Shown: positions 1 to 10,068 of the stretch, one piece after another
Layout of the letters: every line of letters begins with the position of its first letter
Numbering within the stretch: the first letter of the stretch is position 1
Assembly: GCF_014174515.1 (NCBI RefSeq)
Contig: NZ_JACJUG010000039.1
Coordinates: forward strand, 1 to 33,118
Length of the DNA: 33,118 nucleotides
Source of the DNA: Mitsuaria sp. WAJ17
Lineage (GTDB): Bacteria; Pseudomonadota; Gammaproteobacteria; Burkholderiales; Burkholderiaceae_C
Direction: 5' to 3'
The notes under the pieces: generated by a model
What the model saw: the letters and a program-made list of their open reading frames with translations, nothing else
Databases searched by the model: none
Told to the model about the DNA's origin: nothing
Position numbers and translations under genes: made by a program

Positions 1-147
1 GCCTGGCTGGGCGACCTCTTGCCTCGCCAGCCCTGGGGCAGCGAGACCCTGGCCCTGCTGGGCGCCGACAACGTTGCCGACGCCGCGCCGCTGCAGGCCC
101 TGCTCGGGCGCGCCCCGCTGCCGGTGCTCGAGGGAGCCCCCGCATGA
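1..147 (+). CDS. C-terminal end of a probable SDR-family (NAD(P)-binding) oxidoreductase, partial
   Basis: An open frame enters from the left edge and runs 48 codons to TGA at 145-147; its start lies outside the window. The visible residues begin AWLGDLLPRQPW and end in APLPVLEGAPA, with no catalytic motif in this fragment. The stop overlaps the next start as ATGA, so the two genes are translationally coupled. In Burkholderiales, an SDR/NDUFA9-like epimerase is often followed by a DoxX-like and a DUF2269 membrane protein, which is exactly what follows here. The product name therefore rests on gene order and on the Leu/Pro/Ala-rich tail seen in such proteins. That it is coding is secure; the family is an inference. 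Confidence 0.55.
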   Translation, partial: AWLGDLLPRQPWGSETLALLGADNVADAAPLQALLGRAPLPVLEGAPA

Positions 148-515
148 ATCCCCACCATCGCCGCTGGGCCCGCGCCAGCCTCATCGCCCTGTGGCTGGGC
201 ACCGCCGGGGTCAGCCTGCTGGGCTGGCAGGGCGCATCCCGGGAGCTGCTCACCGGCACCCTGCTGCCACCGGCCTGGCATGGTGCGGCCATCGTCGCCG
301 GCAGCGCCGCCGATGCCGTGCTGGGCCTGGCCCTCTGGTGCTGGGACCGGCCCTGGGTCTACCGCGCCTGCCTGGCCCTGCTGGCGCTGATGACGCTCGT
401 CGCCTCCGTGCTGCAGCCCGCGATGTGGCTGCATCCGCTGGGCCCGCTGAGCAAGAACCTGCCCATTGCCGCCCTGCTCCTGATCCTGCAAGACCTGACC
501 CCGCGCCATGAATGA
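144..515 (+). CDS. DoxX-like family integral membrane protein
   Basis: A 123-residue protein that is almost entirely hydrophobic, with four predicted membrane segments at about residues 12-30, 45-66, 73-93 and 103-117. Short loops such as WCWDRPWVYR lie between them. Size, four-helix layout and position after a presumed SDR gene fit the DoxX-like family, whose small inner-membrane proteins are often fused to or paired with NAD(P)-binding oxidoreductases. The biochemical role is not known. A GGGAG ribosome-binding site sits about 8 nt before the ATG at 144. The gene overlaps its upstream neighbour by 4 nt and the next gene by 8 nt, so the three form one operon. Confidence 0.7.
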   Translation: MNPHHRRWARASLIALWLGTAGVSLLGWQGASRELLTGTLLPPAWHGAAIVAGSAADAVLGLALWCWDRPWVYRACLALLALMTLVASVLQPAMWLHPLGPLSKNLPIAALLLILQDLTPRHE

Positions 516-984
516 GTACCTGATCCTCAAGACCCTTCACGTGATCTCCAGCGTGCTGCTGGCGGGCACGGGCTTCGGCTCGGCCTTCTACCTCTTCTTC
601 GCCAACCGCAGTGGCTCGCTGGAGACGCAGGCAGCCGTGTGCCGCATGGTCGTCAAGGCGGACACCTGGTTCACCACGCCCACCGTGATCGTGCAGCCGC
701 TCACAGGGATCTGGATGGCACACCTCGCCGGCTGGTCGCTGGACACGCCCTGGCTGCTCACGGCCCTGGTGCTTTATGTCGTGGCGGGCTGCTGCTGGCT
801 GCCCGTGGTCTGGCTGCAGCTGCGCATGCGGGACATGGCGGAGACCGCCCTCGCACGGCGTGAACCGCTGCCGGCGCGCTACTGGCGCTTCGCGCGCTGG
901 TGGGAGGCGCTGGGCTACCCGGCCTTCGCGGCCATGCCCGTGATCTTCTGGTTGATGGTGGCCAAGCCGCAGTGGAGCTTCTGA
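508..984 (+). CDS. DUF2269 family integral membrane protein
   Basis: A 158-residue membrane protein starting MNEYLILKTLHVISSVLLAG. The N-terminal helix with a His in LKTLHVISS and the later LTGIWMAHLAG segment are typical of DUF2269, a four-helix family of unknown function. Membrane segments lie near residues 8-28, 50-72, 80-102 and 130-152. The final segment contains PAFAAMPVIFWLMVAK. It overlaps the DoxX-like gene, and the two appear to be co-translated. The retained histidines would allow a haem- or quinone-related redox role next to the upstream oxidoreductase, but nothing here proves that. About 100 nt of unremarkable DNA follows before the next gene. Confidence 0.8.
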   Translation: MNEYLILKTLHVISSVLLAGTGFGSAFYLFFANRSGSLETQAAVCRMVVKADTWFTTPTVIVQPLTGIWMAHLAGWSLDTPWLLTALVLYVVAGCCWLPVVWLQLRMRDMAETALARREPLPARYWRFARWWEALGYPAFAAMPVIFWLMVAKPQWSF

Positions 985-1088
985 AGCGTGAGCAAAGCGG
1001 CAATTTCGCCACTCTTCGGCTTGTTCGCCACACGACGCAGGGCTATGGTGAGGCCATGGTGCTGCCTGCACGCTGACAAGATCACCTC

Positions 1089-1847
1089 ATGAGCCTGCTG
1101 GACCTGGACCAACTGCTGCGCTACTGGACCGCCGAGCAGTGGCAAGCCAATGTGCTGATGTTGCTGCACCTGATGGGTGCCATGCTGCTAGGGCTGATCC
1201 TCGGCTATGAGCGCGCCTTCCACGGTCGGGCGGCGGGCATGCGCACGTATGCGCTGGTGTGCATGGCCTCGACGGGCGTGGTGATCCTGCTGGCGTACCC
1301 GCAACAGTGGTTCGGCGGCCATGTGGCCGGCGGCGCGGCCCCGCTGATTGCCGACCCGACCCGGGTGATCCAGGGCGTCGTCACCGGCATCGGCTTCCTG
1401 TGCGCGGGCGTGATCATGCGCGAAGGCATGAACATCTCTGGGCTGACCACCGCGGCCTCGCTGTGGTCAGCCTCGGCCATCGGCATCCTGCTGGGCATGG
1501 GCTTCTACTTCGCGGCCATCTCCCTGACCCTGCTGTGCGCCAGCCTGATGATGTGGGGCGCCAAGCTGGAGTCCGCCCTGCCCTCGCACCCGGCCATCTC
1601 GGTGATGGTGCGCGGCGTGGATGGCCGGCACTTCAATCAGGCCGAGTTGGCCACCTTCACCGAGCAGCTGGGCTACCGCTTCGCGCCGGGCTCGCTGAGC
1701 ATCGAGCGCATGGGCAAGCACGAGGAATGGCGCTTCGTGTGCACCGCCAAGCGCAACTACAGGGGCGAAACGCTGACCCGCTTCTCCAGCCGCCTCAGCG
1801 AACTGCCCGGCGTGGCCGAGTACCGCGTGACCCACGCGCGCAACTGA
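1089..1847 (+). CDS. MgtC/SapB family membrane protein
   Basis: 252 residues. The N-terminal two thirds hold about five membrane helices with the family signature: an acidic/basic pair in LGLILGYERAFHGRAAGMRT (about residues 36-55), the loop TRVIQGVVTGIGFLCAGVIM, and SGLTTAASLWSASAIGILLG. The soluble C-terminus (about 165-252) has the alternating strand/helix pattern of the ACT-like domain found in longer MgtC proteins. MgtC proteins influence Mg2+ homeostasis and F1Fo ATP synthase activity and matter for survival in low Mg2+ or inside macrophages. I see no Mg2+-sensing leader RNA in the 104 nt upstream. The gene appears monocistronic, with a bidirectional terminator just after it. Confidence 0.88.
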   Translation: MSLLDLDQLLRYWTAEQWQANVLMLLHLMGAMLLGLILGYERAFHGRAAGMRTYALVCMASTGVVILLAYPQQWFGGHVAGGAAPLIADPTRVIQGVVTGIGFLCAGVIMREGMNISGLTTAASLWSASAIGILLGMGFYFAAISLTLLCASLMMWGAKLESALPSHPAISVMVRGVDGRHFNQAELATFTEQLGYRFAPGSLSIERMGKHEEWRFVCTAKRNYRGETLTRFSSRLSELPGVAEYRVTHARN

Positions 1848-1871
1848 GGGTCCGGCAGGGCCCCGGCCAGG

Positions 1872-1897
1872 AAAAAGGGCACCGAGGCGCCCTTTCT
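1872..1897. terminator. Bidirectional intrinsic terminator between mgtC-like and SMC genes
   Basis: AAAGGGC (1874-1880) and GCCCTTT (1889-1895) form a 7-bp stem with an 8-nt loop. The stem is flanked by an A-run on the left and a T-rich end on the right, so it can serve both convergent transcripts. The SMC-like gene stops at 1904 and the MgtC gene at 1847. Confidence 0.75.
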
Positions 1898-1903
1898 TCA
1901 TGC

Positions 1904-4734
1904 TCAGTCGTAGATCGACTTCTCCGGTCGCCGCGCCAGCACCGCGATGGGCGGCGCCCAGCGCTCGCCACGGGGCTTCTTGCTGGTCACCAGGGTGATC
2001 TCCGAGGGCTCAAAGACCTCCACGTTGTGCGTGATGGGCGTGGTCAGCAGGTACTGGGCGCGGGTCGAGCGCAGGAAGTGGCCGACCAGCTGGATGTTGC
2101 GCACGTCCAGGTGGGCGAAGGGTTCGTCGATGAAGACGAAGCCGCCGGGGCTGTCGTCGTCCTTCATCAGGCCCACCAGCAGGATCAGGCTCTTGAGCAC
2201 CTGCTGGCCGCCGGAGGCCTCGCCGTCGTTCAGGCCGACCTCGCCCTTGCCGTCGAAGTTGAAGCGCACGTGCAGGCCGGCCTGGGCCAGCACGAGGTCG
2301 TCATTGTCCAGGTGGGGCAGCTCGGCCTGTGCGATCACGCCGGCCAGCTCGCCCAGCTCCTGCACGTTCTTCTTGTAGCGGCGCACGGTGGCGCGCAGCA
2401 CGTCGATGTAGCGCTCGCGGGCGTTGAAGGCGGCGATGCGGGCCATCTCGTTGCTGGCGCGGCGGTCCTCCAGCTGCGTGGTCTGCTCCAGCACGGAGAG
2501 GTGCATGCGGGTGTGGCGGTCGGCCACAGCCGGGTCGGTCTCCCAGGTGCCCGCGTTGAGGCCGGTGTCCAGCTCCTGCTGCACATGGCGCATGGCGATC
2601 TCGGCCTGCTTGGCGTTCTCGAACTCGTCCCTCAGCGCGGCCACGCGGGCCGGCTGGGTCCAGTTGGACGGGAACTTCGCTCGCGCCTCGCGGGAGGCCT
2701 TCGCTGCAGTCTTGAGCTCGCGCAGCCGGCCTTCCTGGTCGCGCTGCCCACGCAGCACGTTCTCCTCGCTGGCCTTGAGCGAACCTTGCGCGGACTCATA
2801 GTCGCGCTCGCTGCGCGTCACCTGGGCCAGGGCGCGGTCATGCGCCTGGTCCAGCTGTGCCATGCGGGTGGCGGCCTCCACGCGGGCCTGGCGCAGGGCC
2901 GGCATGCGGGCGCGGCATTCGGCGAACTCGTCGGAACGCTCGGACAGCTCCAGCGCCGCCTTGTGGCCCTGGGCGGCGCGCTGCGCATCCTTGAGTTGGC
3001 GCTCGACTTCGGCCTGCTCCTTGGCGATACGGGTCAGCTCGCCGTCGTAGCGGGCCAGCTCGCGTTCCAGGGACTGGCGGCGCGAATCCAGGGCGGAGAC
3101 GCCGAACTGGTACTCACGCGGCTCCACCCACAGGCTGCGGCCGCCGCGGCCGTCACGGTAGTAGGCGTCGGGGGTGATCCATTCGCCGCCGGCATCGCGA
3201 CCGGCCTCGGTGTCCTTGACGCAGCGGACGCCGCCCAGCTGGCGGATCAGCCAGCCCGGCAACTTGGCGCTCACCTTCAGCGCGGACAGGAGGCTGTCCT
3301 TCGGGACCACCGAGGGCACGTTCTCGCTGTCGCCCACCACGTAATGGCGGTAGCGCTCCCTGGCGGCCAGGGCGAAGGCACGGGACTCGTCGCCCGAGCG
3401 CTCCAGCACCACCACCCAGCGTGAGGGGCGCAGAAAACCTTCGGCGGCGGCGCGCCAGGCCTCGTCGGCGATGTCGATGCAGTCGGCCAGCACGTGGTGG
3501 CCGATGCCGGCTTCGTCCAGGGCCTTGCGGAAGCGCGTGACCTCGGGCGGCGGCGGCGGCAGGCGCTGGCCCTGCAGCGCGTCCATGGCGGCCTGGGCCT
3601 TGCGGGACTGGTCGTTGGTGCGCGTGTAGCTCTCGCGCAAGGCATGCTGGCGGTTGCCCAGGTCTTCCAGACGCGCCGTCAGCTCCTTGGCATCGGCTTC
3701 GACGGCGGACAGCGCCTTGAGCTCCTCCTCGCGCTTGGCCAGCAGCTCGGCGGGGCGCTCGGCCTCGCGGGCGGCGTCGAAGGCGGCACGCGCCTCCTTG
3801 CGCTGGCGCTCCAGGTCCTGCAGCTCGGCCTTGGCACCCTCGTGTTTCTCGAAGAGCGCATGCAGCTCGGCGCGCTTGGCCGCCATATTGCGCTGGTCGC
3901 CTGAGGCGAAGAGGCGCTGGCGATGCAGTTCGCGCAGGGCCTGGGCCGTACGCAGCCGCCCTTCGGACCATTGCAGCACCGGCACCACCTCGGTGGCCAG
4001 GCGCTCGCGCTCCTTGAGGCGCAGCTGGTATTGCTGGTAGCTGTTGACGCGGTTGGCCAGGTCGGAGAGCTGGGCCTGGGTGTGGGACAGCTCATGCGCC
4101 GCCTGCTCCACTTCCTTGCTCAGCTGCTGCTGGTGGCTGCGGGCCTGGTCATAGCGGTCCAGCACCTCCTGGTCGCCGAAGACCTCGAAGACGAGGCGCA
4201 GCAGCTCCTTGGGGCTCAGCTCGCACAGGCGGTCGGTCTGCCCCTGCTCCAGGGCCAGCACGCGGCCGATGGCGCGGGTCAGGCCGGCGGCCTCCAGGCG
4301 CTTCTTCCAGGCCTCGATGCCCAGCCAGTCCTTCTCGGCGCGCTCGGCCAGGGACTCGATCTCATGGACACCATCGACCAGCAGGTAGCGGCGCTGCCAG
4401 TCACCGCCATGGCGCTCGATGCGGCAGGCCAGGGTGACCTGGTCGGCATACAGCAGCGAGCTGGCGAAGGGCCGGCTGCTGTTCTGACGGCCGCGCGGGC
4501 GGTTGTCCACCAGGGCGCGCAGCCAGGCGGTCTCGGCATTGGCGTGGCGGGCGTAGGTCTTGTAGGTGCGGCCGCCCGAGCATTCCAGGCCCAGCAGGGT
4601 GCGCATGGCATCCAGCAGCGTGGTCTTGCCCGAGCCGTTGGGACCGGCGATGGTGATGATGTTGCCGTCCAGCGGCATGGACACGCGGCGGCAGTAGTCC
4701 CAGTGCAGCAGTTCCAGCGATTGCAGGTGAAACA

Positions 4735-4735
<1 letters not shown>
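1904..4735 (-). CDS. SMC-like ATPase of a kleisin/KITE/SMC complex (MksB/JetC type)
   Basis: 943 residues, shorter than canonical Smc (about 1150). Walker A GPNGSGKTT is at 31-39 and a Q-loop-like ALEQGQ at 161-166. Heptad-rich coiled coil follows at about 190-390, a globular hinge at about 395-545 (PPPPEVTRFRKALDEAG and on), and returning coiled coil at about 550-790. The ABC signature appears as SGGQQ at 841-845 and Walker B as FVFIDEP at 866-872, followed by HLD. The head-coil-hinge-coil-head order defines the SMC superfamily. The hinge resembles JetC/MksB proteins more than chromosomal Smc. It is the last of three genes with kleisin- and KITE-like partners, in the mukFEB/mksFEB/jetABC order. 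Such complexes extrude DNA loops. Here the role could be chromosome organisation or anti-plasmid defence. No MksG/JetD nuclease gene follows. Confidence 0.72.
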
Positions 4736-5516
<781 letters not shown>

Positions 5517-5520
<4 letters not shown>

Positions 5521-6941
5521 GATTCGGATGCGGGGCTGGGGGCGGCTTGGGGTTCGGTGGGGGGCTGCTCGGGCTGCAGCTCAGGCGGCAGGACCACCCG
5601 GCCCTCCTCGTCCACCGGCAGCAGATGGCCTCGGCTCATCCACTTGACGAATTCATCCTCGACCTCGCCCTGCTCGACGGACCAGCGCACACGCCAGGGC
5701 TGGCGGGCCATGTCACCGGTTGCGCCCTGCAGGTGCTGGGCCTGGGGGTCTCCGAGCAAAGGCAGCAGCTGGGCGCGGTAGGCGGCGCGGGCATAGCTGC
5801 CGCCCAGCACGGCGGGGGTCAGGTCTTGCGCACCACGGCCTTCAGACTGCCACACGCCCAGCAGGGTCTGCATGCCGGCCAGGTCTTCTGGCAGGCTCAT
5901 CACCGCCAGTTGGCCCTCGGGCGCCACCAGGCCGGCCGGCAGGGGCTCGGGCGTGGGCGGCTTGGGGCGGTCGCGCTCGAACTCGGCCTCGCAGGTGTCC
6001 AGCAGCTCATGCTGGGCCACCATCACCGGCAGCACGGGGCGGGAAAGCGCGCCCAGGCTGAGGTTCTCCAGGAACGGCACGTTCTGCAGCCAGCGCCGCA
6101 CATCCGTCGTGGTGATGCCGGTGGAGCCCAGGGTCACGCGCTGGCGGTCCACCTGCTGCAGCGCGCGGTTGAACTGGCTGGCCATGGCCAGCAGCCGGGC
6201 CTGGGCCAGGCCCAGCTCGCGGGCCAGGCGCTCCAGGCGCGCGTTGCCGTCCGCCTGGGCCTGCTCGATGATGGCCGAGAGGGCCTCGCTGGCGCGCTCC
6301 ACCAGCCCGAGCGCCCGCTCGAAGCGCTGGCGGGCGCGACGCAGATGGAACTCAGAGCCGCTCGCGATGGCGTCAGCGAACTCGTCATAGAGCCGCGCCA
6401 GCTGGGCCTGCAGGTGGTGCAGCTGGGCGGGGTCCAGCGTGCCCAGTTGGTGGGCGCCGGCCACGTTGGCCAGCAGCGCGGCGAGGTCGGCGTCCTGCTC
6501 GCCGGCCACAGTCAGCGGCGAGAGCAGGCCCACCAGCTGCTGGGCCAGGGGCGTGATGGTGTACTGCTGATTGGAACCATCCCAGGCCAGCAGCTGGGCC
6601 TCGCGCAGGCGTTTGAGCACCAGCTCCAGGGCCTCGTCGCGCAGAGCGTGGAAGTGGCGGTTGAGGGTGTCCCGCGGCAGGCGGGACTCCGGCAACGCCA
6701 TCAGCTCCATGAACACCCACAGGCGCAGGCGCACCAGGGCAGCAGGCCCGTGGAACAGGGCTCGCATGGCCTGGATCAGGGGCTCGTTGCGCTCCAGCTG
6801 CCACCACAACAGGGCTTCGCCGGGCACGGCGCCTTCGCGGAAGTAGTCCTCGAAGCGTGGAGCTTCGGCGGCATCTTCAAAGCGCTCGGCCGCGGCGTCC
6901 TGCTCGGGCAGGGCCGCGGCGCGGGTCTGGGAATCGGTCAT
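5517..6941 (-). CDS. Kleisin-like subunit of the SMC complex (MksF/JetA-like)
   Basis: 474 residues from ATG at 6941 (MTDSQTRAA). The frame is open to 7046, but the extra residues are Arg/Ala-rich and would overlap parC. A winged-helix-like region spans about 25-130 (RFEDYFREGAVPGEALLWWQ and on), a long helical/coiled-coil middle about 150-300 (RRARQRFERALGLVERASEA), and a C-terminal domain about 370-450 (EDLAGMQTLLGVWQ to WRVRWSVEQGEVEDEF). This matches the MksF/JetA kleisin layout, in which the N-terminal part touches one SMC head and the C-terminal part the other. It is the first gene of the trio, 31 nt downstream of parC. A GATAAT hexamer 7 nt before the ATG may give it its own promoter. 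The family call is an inference from architecture and operon. Confidence 0.6.
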
Positions 6942-6948
6942 CGCGCGG

Positions 6949-6954
6949 ATTATC
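6949..6954 (-). promoter_or_regulatory. Possible -10 box (GATAAT) for the kleisin/KITE/SMC operon
   Basis: On the minus strand GATAAT (5 of 6 to TATAAT) lies 7 nt before the ATG at 6941, in the 31-nt gap after parC. No clear -35 box is seen. Initiation here would give a nearly leaderless mRNA, like the arrangement in front of parE, roxA, slyD and the MFS gene. Confidence 0.35.
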
Positions 6955-6972
6955 CCTGGCCAGTTCCGCCGA

Positions 6973-9339
6973 TCAGCCGGCCAGCACGCGGGCCACCTTC
7001 TGCAGGCCCTCGACCGGCTTGCCCTTGCGCGCGCGCTTGCCAGCATGGGCGGCGAGGTGGATGCCCTTGAGCAGCTCCTCCTTGGGCTTGCCGCCGCGGC
7101 CGGAGCCCAACACCTGCAGGGTCTGGGTGAAGGCGGCCACGCTCAGCAGCAGGTCCTTGCCCTCCAGCTCCATGAGGGTCAGGCCGCGGCCGCCCTTGGG
7201 CTGGTGCTTGAGTTCATCGAGCGCATAGGTCAGCAGGCGGCCGTTGAGGGAGAGGCAGGCCAGCTGCACGCCCAGCACTTCGCCGCCAGGCACGGGGCTA
7301 GGCGGCAGGGGCTTCTCCTCGCCTTCCAGACTCAGGAAGGTCTTGCCGGCCTTCTGGCGGCTGATGAGGTCACCCACCTGCGCGATGAGGCCGAAGCCGC
7401 CGGTGTTGGCCAGCACCAGACGCTGCGCCGCGGCGGCGGCCCAGTAGTGGACGATCTGCGTGCCGCTCTCCAGCTCGATCAGGGTGGTGATGGGCTGGCC
7501 GTCGCCGCGCCCGCCCGGCAGGGCCGAGACAGGCACCGAGTACACGCGGCCATTGCTGCCGAACACGATCAGCGGGTCCACGCTGCGGCAGGGGAAGATG
7601 CCGTAGAGCTGGTCGCCCGACTTGAAGGACAGCGCGGCCGCATCGACCTCATGCCCCTTCAGCGCCCGCACCCAGCCCTTCATGGAAACGACCACCGTCA
7701 CCGGTTCGTCCACCACCTTGATCTCGGCGACGGCCTTCTTCTCTTCCTGGATCAGGGTCCGGCGCGCGTCGCCATAGGTCTTGGCGTCGCCCTCGATCTC
7801 CTTGACCACGGTGCGCTTGAGCACGCTGGGGTTGTCCAGGATGTCCTGCAACTTCTGTTGCTCCTCGCGCAGAGCCTTGAGCTCCTGCTCGATCTTGATG
7901 GCCTCCAGGCGGGCCAACTGGCGCAGGCGGATTTCCAGGATGTCCTCGGCCTGGCGGTCGGACAGCCTGAAGCGCTCGATCAGCGCGGCCTTGGGCTCGT
8001 CGCTGTTGCGGATGATGCGGATCACCTCGTCGATGTTCAGCAGCACGAGCTGGCGGCCCTCCAGCACGTGGATGCGGTCCAGGACCTTGTCCAGGCGGTG
8101 CTGGGTGCGGCGCTCGACCGTGGCCATGCGGTAGCCCAGCCACTCGGTGAGGATCTGGCGCAGGCTCTTCTGCGTGGGGCGGCCGTCCGCGCCGATCATG
8201 GTCATGTTGATCGAGGCGCTGCTTTCCAGGCTGGTATGGGCCAGCAACTGGGTGATGAGCTCCTGCTGCTCCACCGTGCGGCTCTTGGGCTCGAACACCA
8301 GGCGCACCGGGGCGTCTTTGCTGGACTCGTCGCGCACGCCGTCCAGCACCGCCAGGATGGAGGCCTTGAGCTGCTGCTGGTCCGCCGTCAGGGCCTTCTT
8401 GCCGGCCTTGATCTTGGGGTTGGTCAGTTCCTCGATCTCCTCCAGCACCTTCTGCGAGGAGGTGCCATGCGGCAGCTCAGTCACGACCAGCTGCCACTGG
8501 CCCCGGGCCAGGTCCTCGATCTTCCAGCGGGCCCGCAGCTTCAGCGAGCCGCGGCCGCTGCGGTAGGCAGCCTGGATGTCCTCGGGCGATGAGATCAGCT
8601 GGCCGCCGCCCGGGTAGTCGGGGCCGGGCAGATGGCTGAACAGTTCGTCGTCGCTGAGCTTCTCGTTCTTCAGCAGGGCCACGGCTGCGGCCGCCACCTC
8701 ACGCAGGTTGTGGCTGGGCACTTCCGTCGCCAGGCCCACGGCAATGCCGGACGCGCCGTTGAGCAGCACGAAGGGCAGGCGCGCGGGCAGTTGGCGGGGC
8801 TCCTGGGTGGAGCCGTCGTAGTTGGGCACGAAGTCCACCGTGCCTTCGTCGATCTCGTCCAGCAGCAAGCGGGTGATGGGCGCGAGGCGGGCTTCCGTGT
8901 AACGCATGGCGGCCGCACCGTCGCCGTCGCGGCTGCCGAAGTTGCCCTGGCCGTCGATCAGGGGGTAGCGCTGGCTGAAGTCCTGGGCCATGCGCACCAG
9001 GGCGTCGTAGGCGGCCTGGTCGCCATGCGGGTGGAAGCGGCCCAGCACGTCACCGACCACGCGGGCGCTCTTGACCGCCTTGGGGCCGCTGGCCGTGGTG
9101 AAGGACAGGCCCATGCGCTCCATCGAGTACAGGATGCGGCGCTGCACCGGCTTTTGGCCGTCGCACACGTCCGGCAGCGCGCGGCCCTTGACCACGGAGA
9201 GCGCGTACTCGAGATAGGCGCGCTCGGCATAGTGGGCCAGGGTCAGGCTGTTGCCGTCGTCACTGCCCCCGCCGCCGGGGGCGGGCTGGGGAGCCGATTG
9301 CGGATCGTCGAAATCGAAGGAGTTCTGGTTCATCGTCAT
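6973..9339 (-). CDS. parC: DNA topoisomerase IV subunit A (ParC)
   Basis: 788 residues. The breakage-reunion domain has the signature HPHGDQAAYDALVRMAQDF and the catalytic tyrosine Y147 in AAMRYTEARL. A GSNGRVYSVP-type beta-propeller C-terminus (about 530-770) follows, with blades such as GFGLIAQVGD. The opening NQNSFDFDD is a non-conserved linker; the ATG at 9333 would serve equally as a start. With ParE it forms the A2B2 enzyme that decatenates daughter chromosomes and removes supercoils using ATP. The length, and the absence of the full GyrA-box CTD, separate it from GyrA, as does the parE gene in the same directon. At the fluoroquinolone-determining position equal to E. coli Ser80 it has Gln108, and at Glu84 it has Asp112; this may simply be the clade norm. 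Confidence 0.93.
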   Translation of the reverse strand: MTMNQNSFDFDDPQSAPQPAPGGGGSDDGNSLTLAHYAERAYLEYALSVVKGRALPDVCDGQKPVQRRILYSMERMGLSFTTASGPKAVKSARVVGDVLGRFHPHGDQAAYDALVRMAQDFSQRYPLIDGQGNFGSRDGDGAAAMRYTEARLAPITRLLLDEIDEGTVDFVPNYDGSTQEPRQLPARLPFVLLNGASGIAVGLATEVPSHNLREVAAAAVALLKNEKLSDDELFSHLPGPDYPGGGQLISSPEDIQAAYRSGRGSLKLRARWKIEDLARGQWQLVVTELPHGTSSQKVLEEIEELTNPKIKAGKKALTADQQQLKASILAVLDGVRDESSKDAPVRLVFEPKSRTVEQQELITQLLAHTSLESSASINMTMIGADGRPTQKSLRQILTEWLGYRMATVERRTQHRLDKVLDRIHVLEGRQLVLLNIDEVIRIIRNSDEPKAALIERFRLSDRQAEDILEIRLRQLARLEAIKIEQELKALREEQQKLQDILDNPSVLKRTVVKEIEGDAKTYGDARRTLIQEEKKAVAEIKVVDEPVTVVVSMKGWVRALKGHEVDAAALSFKSGDQLYGIFPCRSVDPLIVFGSNGRVYSVPVSALPGGRGDGQPITTLIELESGTQIVHYWAAAAAQRLVLANTGGFGLIAQVGDLISRQKAGKTFLSLEGEEKPLPPSPVPGGEVLGVQLACLSLNGRLLTYALDELKHQPKGGRGLTLMELEGKDLLLSVAAFTQTLQVLGSGRGGKPKEELLKGIHLAAHAGKRARKGKPVEGLQKVARVLAG

Positions 9340-9375
9340 GGGGAATGGCGCCTGGACTGCTGGCCTGGTGCAGAC

Positions 9376-10068
9376 CTACTGCTGGGAGACCGGCGCGCTG
9401 TGGAATTGCATGCCCTGCAGCTGCTGGCTCTGGCTGCGCTGCAAGAGCGCCCAGTAGAGCTCCAGCACCATCTGCACATGGGCCTGGGTTTCATCGATGG
9501 GAGGCATGCGCCCACCGGCCTTGCGGACCGCCGATTCGCCGGCGTTCCAGGCAGCCAGGGCCGCATCGATGCGGCCATAGCGCTTGATCAGGTCGGCCAG
9601 CATGCGGGCGCCGATCAGCACATTGCTGCGCGGCTCGCGCAGGCGCTGCTCGAGGGGCTGGCGGGATTCTGCCGCGGTGGCGTACTGTTCGGCCGCAAGG
9701 GCGGTGATCTGCATGAGGCCGGTGGCGCCGCGCGGGGACACCACATCGGCCTTGAAGCCGCTCTCCACCGCGATCATGGCCTTGAGCAGCTCCGTGTCCA
9801 CGCCGGTCTGCTGCGAGGCCTCGCGCAGATAGGGCTGCACGGCCTTGACCTCGGGCGCGAACTCCAGCCAGGTCAGCAGGGAGCGGCCGTGGTCGGTCTT
9901 GCCAGGCACTCGCTGCGGGCGGGCGCCCAGGCTCATCACCGGCTGGTAGCGATCGTCCAGGCGCTGGGGCGCGAAGTGAGCGACGCCGGTCTTGTCCACA
10001 TAGGCCCACAGCTCCGCCTGCGCAGCCGTGGCCAGCATCAGGAGCACGAAGGCCGGCAGCCACTTCAC
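9376..10068 (-). CDS. Lytic transglycosylase with SLT domain
   Basis: 230 residues with a signal peptide (MKWLPAFVLLMLATAAQA, cleavage after residue 18). A short DUF4124-like strand region follows (ELWAYVDKTGVAHFA), then the lysozyme-like SLT domain at about 85-195. The catalytic Glu is E102 in AMIAVESGFKADVVSPRGATGLMQ, and the downstream NAGE motif is in AAWNAGESAV. It should cleave the MurNAc-GlcNAc bond of peptidoglycan in the periplasm with formation of 1,6-anhydroMurNAc. The start overlaps the GNAT stop (ATGA), and parC starts 36 nt after its stop, so it is a cotranscribed member of the topoisomerase IV directon. This neighbourhood seems common in related bacteria. Confidence 0.88.
   Translation of the reverse strand: MKWLPAFVLLMLATAAQAELWAYVDKTGVAHFAPQRLDDRYQPVMSLGARPQRVPGKTDHGRSLLTWLEFAPEVKAVQPYLREASQQTGVDTELLKAMIAVESGFKADVVSPRGATGLMQITALAAEQYATAAESRQPLEQRLREPRSNVLIGARMLADLIKRYGRIDAALAAWNAGESAVRKAGGRMPPIDETQAHVQMVLELYWALLQRSQSQQLQGMQFHSAPVSQQ

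Noticed and set aside
1259..3424. A 721-codon plus-strand frame spanning the mgtC end and the SMC gene
   Set aside because: It crosses two well-supported genes on different strands and the terminator between them, and shows no protein-like motif.
6942..7046. Longer N-terminus of the kleisin-like protein
   Set aside because: The extension is Arg/Ala-rich, overlaps the end of parC and crosses a -10-like box, so the ATG at 6941 is preferred.
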